NCBI GenBank assembly: GCA_036925085.1
Contig: JAUPFP010000022.1
Coordinates: forward strand, 754,501-818,500
Direction: 5' to 3'
Source of the DNA: Brachycybe producta
Lineage: Eukaryota > Arthropoda > Diplopoda > Playtdesmida > Andrognathidae
DNA: 64,000 bases
Shown: in pieces, positions 26,401 to 38,400 of the stretch
Layout: the number at the start of each line of letters is the position of its first letter
Position numbering within the stretch: position 1 is the first letter of the stretch
The notes under the pieces: generated by a model
What the model was told of the DNA's origin: nothing
Database searches by the model: none
Seen by the model: only the letters and a program-made list of their open reading frames with translations
Program-made: the position numbers and the translations under genes

Positions 26401-29400
26401 CCCCTCCGCTCGGGCGCTCGGTGTGTCCATCTCTTAAACTTTTTCTCTCGCATTCTCATCGTCACCTTTCATTTTACACCTCATAATTTCATATTCATCA
26501 CTTTTTGTCTGCATGTGTATTATGTTTCGAGAGCGGATTATGTTGTCATTCTCGAAAAAAGAGGGTTTTGAGTGGGAGCGGAAGTGTCGTTGTTTTTTTT
26601 TTTATTTCTTCCTTCGTTTCACTTGTGAGCGTCTGTGTCTTGTCTCGAGGTACTTGTCTTTGGTTCCTTGTACCTTACATTTAGATTTAAAAAAATAATA
26701 ATTCCGAAATGTAGTTTTTATAACTTTGTAAAGAATTCCCGTTTTTCCTTCTCCCTGAACTCTCCGCCTTCCCCGAAAACGAAAAGCCCACGGACCCCCA
26801 ATTGTAGTCTCCCCCTGTGACAGAAGGCTGTTGTTTATGTAGTTCGCAGCCATCCGGGGGAAATTCCCTTCCTCGGACCTTAAGTAGGGTCGGTGCCGGG
26901 GGACCTCAGCAGCCGTTTCAGCCGCCGCCGCCATCGTCGTCGTCCCTGCCACAGTCGACGGCCGGCGGAGGGAACGGCGGATCTTCCTCTTCCTCTAACT
27001 CGTCGTCCTCCGCCGCCGCCGGCTCTTCCTCAACGTCCACTCGGAAAGCCAGACTGACACAAGGTTCATCTGGTCAATGCTCGTTGCCATCCAGGGTGGG
27101 AACGCGGATACGGAGCGATGCCGAACTCGAGGAGATCATGGACGGTCTTCAGGAACAGGAACTGGAGGACAAGAAGATGCGTAGTTACGCTGTCATTCCG
27201 CCCATCCTGTTGGACGCTCGTCAACGGAGGATAAGTTTTCACAACGAGAACTGTTTGGTTGAAGATCCGATGACCGAATACAAGGACCGGCCATTGCACA
27301 ACATTTGGACCAAACCGGAGAAAGATATATTTAAGGAGAAATATCTTCAACATCCCAAGAACTTTGGCCTCATTGCGTCCTATCTCGAGAGGAAGGTAAT
27401 TGTCGTTTGGTCTGGGTCGCATTTCTTGTTTTTCTCGTGCCTTCGATTGTCGAACGAAAGATGTTTTTTTTGCGAATTCTGGTTATTCTGCAGTATATTG
27501 TGTGAGCAACACTAGGAGGAAATTGATAGTGTGTTAAAAACTAGAACGGCAGCCATATTATTTTCTTTTTGATTTCTTTTCAAAATGAACTTTTCTAGGC
27601 CCAACATTTTTTTTAAAAAATATTGTTTTGTTGATATTGTATTGTTTTGAAAGATATCAGCATATAATTACCCATATGTTATTGTGCTACCCTTCTAGTT
27701 TCAAAACACTTTTCAAGTTGCTTTTAATTTTGCTTTTAGAAGACAGAAAATAACTTGAGTTCGAGGTTTTTTCCGCGCTTAAACCATATTGAGACGTTTT
27801 ATAAACACCTGTATTTCTGAACTCTTCGTTATTCTACATTTCGGGAACAACACATTTAAGAGAAACTGAAGGTGTGTTAGAAACTAGAACGGTAGCTGAA
27901 ATACTTTTATGTTGTTGTTTTTCAAAATGTGATTTTTTTGAATAGACACAAATATAAAAAAAATATTGTCTGCCTTAAAGTTGGATCATTTCAAACGAAC
28001 ATAAAAATATTAGCGTTAATATAACATTAAGTGATTGAACTACAAGTTCTAGTTTCGAAAACACTTTCGAGTTTCTCTTAATTTTGCTCTCGAAGGACAG
28101 AATTAACTTGAGCTCGAAACGAGGCGTTTAGACTTAAAAACCAGCTTAAGACGTCTTATCGTTTTTTGTAGCTCTGGTTATTCTCGGTTTCAGAAACGAG
28201 ATTTAAGAAGTTGAAAGTGTCTTAGAATTTAAAACGGTGGCTGAATCACTTAAATCGTATTTTCATGTTATCTTTGCAAATTAAACTTTTTATAGACTTA
28301 AAATTAAAAAAAAAAGTCGTCTGCGTTTTCAGACTGCTATAAAAAAAGTATATTTTAAAATATATCAAAATGTAAATACCCTTAAGTGGCCGAGCAGCCC
28401 TTCTAGTTTCTAGAACACTTTCTGATTTATTTTAATTTTACTCCTGAAAGGCAGAAAATAACCAGAAAATCGTGGGCCGTTTAGACTTTTCAAACCACTG
28501 TAATCAGGTTTCGTTTTGTTTGAGTTGACATTGGCGTTTTGTCGTTATCCCAGAGTGTTGCCGACTGTGTTCAGTATTATTACTTGACGAAGAAGAACGA
28601 AAATTACAAGCAGCTGTTAAGGAAACACAACGTAAGGAAGAAACGGTTTCCGAAACCTCAACAGCCTGCGGCACAGCCGAACGCTGCCAACCTAGTAAGT
28701 CTCGCTTTCGCAAATCGTTTGATCTCGAGCTTAGCCATGGATTAACTTTTTTTTTCTTTCGTTTCGTTATCTTTTTTTTATCATAGCCTGGTGGTGTGAT
28801 TACGAGGCAAGGTGCTTCTACGGCACCAACGACCGATGACAGTTCAAAATCCATACTTCCTTCTGTTCCCGGGAGTGGCAACAGTAGTGGCAATGGCAAC
28901 AACAATGCCACTTCGTCATCCTCATCATCCGCTATAAACACTGCCAGTGACAATGCCAATGCCCAAAATGGAGGAAGCTCAGCCGGCAATACTGCCATCG
29001 GTAGCGGAAACGGAAATGGTGTTACGATACCGAGTGGTAACAGTGATGGTGGTACGAACGGAGGTACGAGCGGAGGAGTCGGTTCCGGAAGTGGCGGTTG
29101 TAATTCTGGGAATAATGATAATAGTAGTAACAGGGAGGTTGGGTCGGGAAGAGAAACTCACGAGATTAACGGACCAAGGTTAGATTTGAAATTTTTTTTT
29201 TTTTTTGGATCAGGAGGATCGGAAAGATTAAAATCCGCTTCTGGTTTTGGCTTATTTGTCTAGGGAGAAGACGGACGGCAAAGAGCGAGATAAGGAAGGT
29301 ACGAACGACGATGAAACGGGGGACGATCAGTCGGAGGACAACGAAGGAATTAATGACAATCAAGGTAGCCTGCAAATTTCGCTTTTTTCGTTGTTTAATT

Positions 29401-32400
29401 TACAATTTCAACGACAGCTAATGACATTTTTTATGAATTGTCAAAGTTTACTCTAAACTCGACTACTTTTACTCTTGAGATGGTTTTACGAACAAGCTTA
29501 TCTTTGAACTCTTGATTATTCTGTCTTCCCGAAACATTAAGTGAAAACTAGGTGTTCTAGAAACTAGAAGAATATAGCTCCAGCACTTTTTTAAGGGCTG
29601 TCAGTTTAAAGTTTAGTTATTTTCAAACTTGACATAAAAAGTTTAATTTGAAAGATATCAACATGAAAATACCCTCAAGTGATTAAGCCACCCTTCTAGT
29701 TTGTAAAAGACGTTCAAGTTCTCGTAATTTTGCACATGAAAGATGGAATAAATATAATTTAAAGGTTGTTTTCACTTTAAAACCACTTTTAAGATGGTTT
29801 ATAACCAGCCATTTAGAAAGGTGATAAAAAAAATTGAAATTAGAAGAGTAATTTAATTAATTGCCTTGTAGATATATTTCAAAGTGAACTTTTTATGGGA
29901 TTTTCTAAAATATAAATGAATTGTTGATGCGCTTTTTTAGAGGTGGGACGAATCCTAAATTTTTTTTCGAATCCTAAATGGTTCTCGAATGTCTGGAATC
30001 CTTTCTATAAGAATTATATATTATTCATTAAGAAGATAGAAATAAATGAAATAATATTAAATATTAAATTATTAATAATACAAAAAACAAGTGTGGCTTC
30101 ACTCAGGGTCAGGCCACAAGGCTATAGTGGTGATCCGGGTTGCAACAATCGCCGATTTTCTTATAGAGTTAAAACGTTAAGTTTCAAGTAGCGTTAGGAT
30201 TCGAAAGACGAAAAAAAAGCGCCAAGATTCGAGTTTTCGAATCTCGAATATTTTTCAAGATTTGAGGATTCGAGTTTTCGAATCTCGAATATTTTTCAAG
30301 ATTCGAGGATTCGAATGTCCCATCCCTAATTTTTTCATTATTTATGATTTTTTATGCAGATTTGAAAAATTCGGCAACCTTTTCTTTGGTCGCTTTTTGC
30401 GTTTTTCATTCTGAAAATACTTTCTAGAAAACTTTGCATTGCTATCATAATTTTGTTAGATACTAGAATAATAAAAACGCATACATTATACGTTATTTTT
30501 GTAAATATCTTTCAAAATAAACCATCAAGCTTTTGAGAAAAAATCCTTCTTGCTAATATTTAATTCTTTCATACGTCGTCAATAAATATTTAGAAAATCA
30601 TATATTATTAACGCGAAAACGGATAACGTGAAATACATAGTTAAATATAAAGTTAGAAAAGATATATTCCAGACCGTTTCATTTAGTCTTAAACGGTTTC
30701 CACTTGTACTGTAGAAACCGGTTAACACGGAAACGGATAACACGAAATATATTTGTGTTCCGCAGCCTTTTTGAATAGCCATAAAAATGCTTTCTTTTTA
30801 CGCGAAATTTTGTTGTAATATTTAAAAAAATATATAATCCGGTCTTCTTGATTTTTTGTTAACCGGTTTTCATTGTTTATTTTGAAAGATATACCTTCTA
30901 TTTCCTGTTTTTCTCAGTTAGCGAGTTTTCGAGTTTTTCCGGAAATATTAGACAAAGTTACAAAAGACACATTGTGAACTTAGGGGTTGTTTTTATTCGT
31001 ATGCTTTTAAAAATGGTGTCGTGCTTTTCTCAAAATGTGCGATGGAAAACATTTTAGTCGGGAGTTGTCTCTTGTGTTCCAAGGATATTTATTGTGCTTG
31101 AATTTTGTTTTATGTGCAAACTGATAATTCTTCGTCTTCCATCGAGTCTACCGGTACTCTCTCGTTCTTTCTTTCTTCTTCTTCCTCCTCCTCCTCAGCT
31201 TCTTCTTCGTCGTCCGTGTTTGAGTTATGACCCGGGTGACAAGTATGCCTGTGTTTGTGTACGAAATAGTACGACGGAAATTTGCAGCCGCAGATCTTGC
31301 ACGGATAGAATGTGGAGTTTATTTCGAGCGGCTTTGTTGTCACCGAAGATGTCGAAGCTACGACCGGATTTTTCTGCACGGCAACTTCGACCGTGTTTGC
31401 TGTCACGTCTTTGGAAACTAACGTGCAGTTTGGATTGGCGATCTCTGCTGAGCAATGACTTTGTTGCGATACGGAGTTTTCGATCGTTAATGGATTAAGG
31501 TGTCGTCGCTTGTGTTTGATGTAACAATATCGGCTTTTAAATGTGTGGCGACAGTAAACGCAATGGAAATTGCCGCTCGTGTCCGTTTCGGAAGGGGAAC
31601 AAGGTGCTTCATCGCCTTCGGAACATTCCGTCCGTCGCTTCGAAGATGGAGGCTGTTTTTCCGTGTTTTTTCCTTTCTTGATTTCCTTAGAAGCACCTTT
31701 TTGAGCTTCATCTTGTAGCGATTTTGGTTTTTGGCTACGGTCAGTCGCTTGCAGGACCATAACGAGGTCGCAGTTTTCATTGAGGATTCGTTGAAATTTG
31801 ACCGGACCGTCACAGTATGCAATATCCAATATCGCTTTCTTTTCCGGTGGCGGTGACGATGATGTTTCCGTTCTTTGGTTACGTATTTTCTGTACTGATT
31901 TGTTGGGATCTTTCGCAATTGGCGATCTGCTTCTGCACGACTGTGGTATCGTTACGACATCATCTAGTTCGCTGTCGTTCGATGATACCGTCTCGTCGGC
32001 AGCTAACGTTGCTGTCGATATTGGTGCTGTGACAGTGGAAGAAGTTGTAGGCTGTGGTGGACGGGGTTGTTCGGTGGCTGATGAAAAATCTTTCGTCGGG
32101 AGTTGTGATGTGACAGTTGTCTTGTCCAGCGTGAGTTGGTTAACGACTGTGTGTGTTGGAGTTGGCGATGAGAGGAGCAGTTGATGGTAGCATGGATGAT
32201 AATGATGTGGTCGGCTTGCAATGGGTCGAATCAACTGTGGAGTCAACGGAACAGTGCTCGACTCTAGTCCTAGCAAACCGTGAGGTGGTTGAATGAACTC
32301 GACGCTGGCTGTTGACAGCGGTTGTGCGATTCGTTGTTGGTGGTGTTGCGAATCTAGTAGCGACGGTGGTGTCGGCGCCGACATGTGAAAGAAAGGTGGA

Positions 32401-35400
32401 AATGTGTGCCATAATCTTGCGAGACAAGACGTGTATCCTAGAGTCGGATATTCGAGCCGAGGTTGCTGTGATCCGAGAATATAATGCCGGCACATGTCCA
32501 CCGCTTTCGGCATGTCGAGTATCTGTGCACATTGGAGGATTTCGGGAGCGTTGTGGTAGTCCAGATGTAGTTTCGAGGAGTACATGAAGTCCAGAAGAAT
32601 GGAGAACGATTTGGAGGAGATGGAAGGTGGCACTGTGATCAAGAGAGAAGCTGTGGATAGGTCCAGTTCGGCAGCTCCTAGTCGCTGTTCGAGATCTTTA
32701 GTCTTGATGGAGCTCTTGCTTCTGTTGAGCACATCGCGGAAGTAGCCACTGTGCTCTACTAGAACAGTGTGATGGGCTGGAAATTGACGGCCTGCAACAC
32801 GAACCATGACGTCGATTGGATGTGGAATGCCGTAAGACATCGTATCGAAAGGGGTTTGGCAGTTTCTTTTCGTGGTGCTGTCAGAAAAGAGAAGCGGAAA
32901 GTTTCGATTAGGAAAACTTAACAAATCGAAAGAAGTTTTAACTGAAAAACACCTTACCTTAAGTGTGTTTGTTGAGTTGTAACTCAATTGTCAGTGGAGA
33001 GAGAGATGAACCGATAGATTCTTGTCAAAGATTGCAAGAATTGTTTTTTTCTTCTTCTTTTGGTTGTTGTTTTAAGTTTTTACGAAAGATAAGGAACAGT
33101 ACTAGTTGAGTGTACGAGAGTTCTTTCGCATGTTAGTTCGCGAATCGACTTCACTCTCGATCTCTTCGTCTCTTTCTCGTTTGCTCTCTCTCTCTCTCTC
33201 TCGCTTCTCGGTCCTCATTGGTTTGTAGTCATATGTGGACTTATGATGACATTACCTGCAAACGTTTTGTAAATATTTGAAATCCAGGGGATCTTTAGAA
33301 AGGGAGAGATTTGGAGAGGGAGGTTAGCTGTAGCTATGGTGGTTGTGTGTTTCGATGTCGAGGATTTTTCGGATACGTGGATTGGCATACGACAAACATT
33401 TCATTTAGTAAAAAGCTTAGATTGCTGTTTTAGGTTTGCATGGGAGTAGGGAGGGGGCTAGCTCTTAGGGTTTGACATTGTTGACATAAGCTGTTTGAGT
33501 TGTCGACGTTTTTCGCGTTTTTTTTTTTTTCTCCTCTCTTTCAGCCATATGACATTACGACGGAACAACATAATTAATATTATATGCAATCTGCCACTGG
33601 AGGTGGTCAATCACAACTGATGAGTTGCCCTCGTATAATAAAATTTGCAATTAAGTTTGGAGATGTTCGAGAGTTTGGTTGCGAACTCGATAGGTACGTC
33701 AGGGCGTTAGCGACCAACAGATTATATTAACTCATAAAGCAGGTACATATAAGAGGGTCACGTGGTAGATTTTGCTCGGGACCTTTCTTGGTCATTCAGT
33801 GGGCAAGGGAGATGTTTTGGCAGTTCACTGGGTTACCGTTGGTGAGGCTGGTATCGAGCGGTGCTCGGTGGCACCAGCGAAGCTTCATATCGTAACCATA
33901 ACAAGTTCTTTAAACGCTACAAAATGATTCTTCACTCGTTTTGTCCACTAGACAAAACGGTTACAAAGTTTGTTGCAAACTGAGGTTCCAAAAGATCGTA
34001 GTGCTAGTTAGCCAATGGTCATTCTTCGCAAATGGCCTCTTACGAAGATGCTTCGTAGTCCTGTTGGTTACGGAACTTGTTATGATTACGAAGATGCTTC
34101 GTAGTCCTGTTGGTTACGGAACTTGTTATGATTACGAAGGCGTCGATGAGCCACCGGAAGGTTTTTTCGATGAAGTTACGATTAGGTTAGGCAGGGTTAC
34201 ACAGTACTTTGGGCATCTCTTGTTTCGTGCTCGTGATCTGTATTGGCATTCTCAAGTTACGTTTTGATTTCTTATTGGTTTTCGATCAGATTTATTAAAG
34301 GTTGGCATAGATTATTGCGTGACTTTGCGCCGTTATTCTAGTTTTTTGTTGTTGCTTTTTACAGTCTGTCGCCCACAATCGCGTTGGACATGAAATATCC
34401 ATTTGGCACTTGTTTGTTTAGTCATTAGGACGCACCAATTAGTAGATAATTTTGCTTTGGTTTTGCACTTTTGTTCGTATTGTTTTTTTTATGTAATTTT
34501 TATTTTATGGAGGATTTTTATGGGGACTTTTTTTTTTGCAATATTAATATGCATTTATAACAGGTCACTTATTATTCAACGAGTTCTGTTTAAACGCACT
34601 TTAATTTACATTTCCTTCTTCGAAGAGATTTACGTGACAGAATTAAATGAAAAGGACAGCTAGCTCTTAAGCTGAATGCTAGAAAAGTTGAACAAAATGG
34701 CTAAAAAAAGGACATGAGCTTTTATTAGTAAATAAGCTTTTGTTCTTTTGTGTTGTTCATCTCAGTTCTTTTTTCAGCTTAGCTTTTGGTTGACATTTAG
34801 CTCTGTTTTATAAATAAACTGAGGAAAAATGAATTTGGTAAAATCTAGAGAGAGAAAAACAAAGCGCTGGATAAACAAACTATTAAAAGAGACTTGAACA
34901 GATTCAGAGCTAAATTATAAATTAGACACGAAAGCTAAACCAGAAGTAAAGATCTATATTCATAATGATAGGTACTGTAAGTCACAGGAAGAGCTAAACT
35001 AATCAAATTTTGTATGTAAGATTTGAGTTTTAGTGTTTGCTTTGACTAAGCATTCTTTAAGAATACTGGTTTTATTCTTAATATTTGAAATCAATAATTT
35101 TTTTTAGGTATTTTGGATATGAACGGCGCAGCATAGATTGGTAGACATCGCATCTCGGCGAGAAGAGTGGCACAATTAAAAAAAAAAAACAGTTTTTTGG
35201 GGGGAAAATTCAAGTGCAAAAACCGTTTTGTTTATTCTCAATATCCGTTTATTTGGCTCCTCTATAATAGATTCAGATGGAAAAATAGCAACTTTAAACT
35301 CATTTTCCCCCCAAAATGTGTTTTTTTTAGTTGTGCCAATCTTCCAACCGAAGTGCGACATGGTGCAGTTAAATTTGAGCAGTTAAATGTTACGTATGGG

Positions 35401-38400
35401 GCCGGCCGAAGAACTAAATGTGCCCAAACTGGGCCTAAAGAAATTGCCAAAGATTAATTAATTAGCCTTAAACTCAAGAGCTTAATTGGACAAAATCAAA
35501 CCTCAATAAGTTTTTAGCACTTTTGGTTGTGGTAAATGCGCGTCCCACTACGAAGCAAGAGCTATTATTGAATTTATTTAGCTCTTAATTTCGCCTTGAG
35601 ATAATCGAGTTTATAAAATGATTTAGATGAAATTTTTATTTAGTAATAATTGTATTACAAGAAGAAAAAAGCCCTCAAAAATGATCTGGGGGTTTTTTTT
35701 TTTCTCTCTCTCTGTTGACATTTTATTAAAGTAAAAGGGGGAAAAAAGATTAAAATAATTTTTGATTTCTGAATTAAGATGATTGCCATTTAGTAAATAA
35801 AAGTTGTTTGTGTGTAAATAAAACATGGTGATTTGGTAAAATGATGTTATTTATATATAAATTTATGAGGTTAAAAGTAAAGGAATCGGAGAGAGAGAGA
35901 GAGAAATGCAAAAATGATGAATTGGCTTCAAGGGAAAAAAAATAATGAAGTAAAAAGAATCTATTTGGAGCAATTTAGTAAAATGGTGTTTATCTAAGTT
36001 GGCTCTTTTTTAAATCTGATGATATATACCTCATTTTTTTTTTCTCGTTTTGTTTTGTTGGCTCTTTGCTTAAACCTAATTAAATATAAAGTGTAATTGG
36101 GATAGATATATAGACAAGAGTATATAAATATTATACTCATTTTAGTTTTATTTGTCTGTGTTTGCATTTGATTCCATCCAATTTTAGTAAAAGCCTCTTT
36201 TCCTACGTTTCATTCATTTCCCTTGCGGATTTCTTTTTGCTTGTTGTCACAGTGTATTATTGACATGTAACATTTTTTTGCTTTCCTTCATTTGTTTCAG
36301 AGAGATAGAAGTACTTTGGAATTATTATTATTATTATTACTACTACTACTACTGCTATTACACGAGAGAATGATTGGGATTTTTAATTCCAATTTGCTTC
36401 GCTTTTTTAACCTTTTTTTTTTCTTTTCTTTTTCATATTTCTTCTTAGTTACAGTTAAGGAATTATCCTTTAAATTAGGGATGTGCCATTCGAATCCCCG
36501 CGAATCTTGAAAACTATTCGAGATTCGAAAACTCGAGTCTTCGCGCTTTTTTCGTCTTTCGAATCTTTCAAATCCTAATCTAAAAAAAAACTGATAAAAT
36601 TAGTTTTAACTCTATTGACGTCCAATAGAAGCGTTCACTGAAGAAAAAAACCGTCAATAATTGCAATTTCGGTGGTCGGACCCATCTCGGACCAATATCA
36701 CCTTGTGGCGACCCTGAGTGAAGCCACACTTGTTTTTTTTTATTATTAATAATTTAATATTTCATTTATGTGTATATTCTTAATGAAAAATAATAGGATT
36801 CTTGTTATGAAGGATTCGAGAGTCGAGGGATTCCATGAACCTTTTAGGATTCGGTTTTCGAGAAAATTCAGGATTCGTCCCACCTCTACTTTAAATCGCA
36901 CCCGTTATTAATTAGATTTAAGTAATTGAAGTGGAGAAACCGTTAAACATCAAATTGGAGGAATTATTTTTATCGTATTAAACGTATTTACTGTTAAAAG
37001 AATTTTTGTTATTTTAAAATCTAAAGGACCAGACCGTATATTTCGCGTGGTGGTTCGATTTTTTTTGCTTTAATCTAGCACGACGTAGCCTCTAACAAGC
37101 TACGCTTTAGCCTTGTTATTAAAAAGCATATAATGTAGCATTAAAAATATATGTAGTGGAACCTGTTTCACATCAGAATCCTCTTTTCAGTTGAATAGTT
37201 TGCATTTTAATATGTCAATGTTTAAGCAATTTACTTCTATTTTATCTTATAATACTGTCACGGTCACGTGATCGCAATAGCGGCAATACTAATTTATTTT
37301 CCGTTTTTTTCTTTTATCATTTCAGCGAAACACGGTGTTCCGCATCCGTGCTCAGTCTGTAAGACAGTTCTGGAACATTTTGGTCAGAGCCGTCCCGTCA
37401 CCGTGAGTACGTGCCACCTGTACGGCCTCAAAGAGGATGACCTGACTCCAGATACGCGCGTTTGCAGCTCGTGTCGGTGCAGGTCTGTACGGAGCAGGTA
37501 CACCCAGTATGTACCACGTCTTCTTTCCATTCTTATTTCTGTTTCGTTTTTCTTTTCTTCTTGTCTCGTCTCGTCTCTCGTGTATGAGGATGACTTTGGG
37601 CGGCCATTTTGATCTAGAAGGCTTCTTTTTTTTTTGGTGGCTTTTATCTTTGCTTCGTGGTTTTTAAAATGTGTTCTTGCATGTGATTTGTTTGTTGTGA
37701 CAATGACAATTATAGTTTGTTTTTGTTTTCTGAAAATGGTTTGAATTTAACTGCCAAGGGTTGTTAGATGTATATATTTTTTAATAATTATTGCATTTTT
37801 ACTATTTTTGCAATGAAAAAACTAACAATTTAAGTCATATTATGAATTTTCCCAATTAAGGGGCTCTATAGAAAAAAATAGTTGTGTAAATGCAAGGTAG
37901 ATGGCGCGTGCAGCCTCCATAGGTGGCCAACTACACTCGTCGCTAATTTAGTTGAAATCGAATGCACCCTTTTACTGTAGCTCTAAAAGCGTCCAAAACA
38001 ACCTTAATTATCAGCACGTGACAAACTTACCCAGGACATAATATAAGTGTAGAGAGAGCACGTGTAGAAATAGCGATGACGCAATTACAAGTTTGCCACG
38101 TGAAAAAAAGAAATAGGTGAGTTGAAGAGGTGCGAGTACATTTCTATGGGAGGAGGGTTAGTGGCGCTATCTAATGCTACAAGCACAAAATAAATGATCT
38201 ACTTGCATTCTTATGTAACGTTTTAGAATATTTTCGTTAATTCTACTCCTGGAAGTCTAATCGAAGTTAGTCATTTACACCTTACCATGTTTTCGTTTGT
38301 AATGTTTTTTTGTTGCGAAATTTGCTTTGTGCTCGTTCTGTAATTCCTGTCAAGTTCTGACTTCATACTTTTTAACTTTTTTTTTCTTCGCGATTTGTAT

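Noticed and set aside
26821-26887. Upstream acceptor TGTGACAG for corepressor exon 9
   Set aside because: It leaves the wrong phase after exon 8. The acceptor at 26886-26887 restores RFSR-VGAGG.
32841-32987. N-terminal extension of the BTB protein to 625 aa
   Set aside because: It lacks an ATG and runs through a likely 5' UTR intron with good splice sites. The BTB domain starts right after the ATG at 32840.
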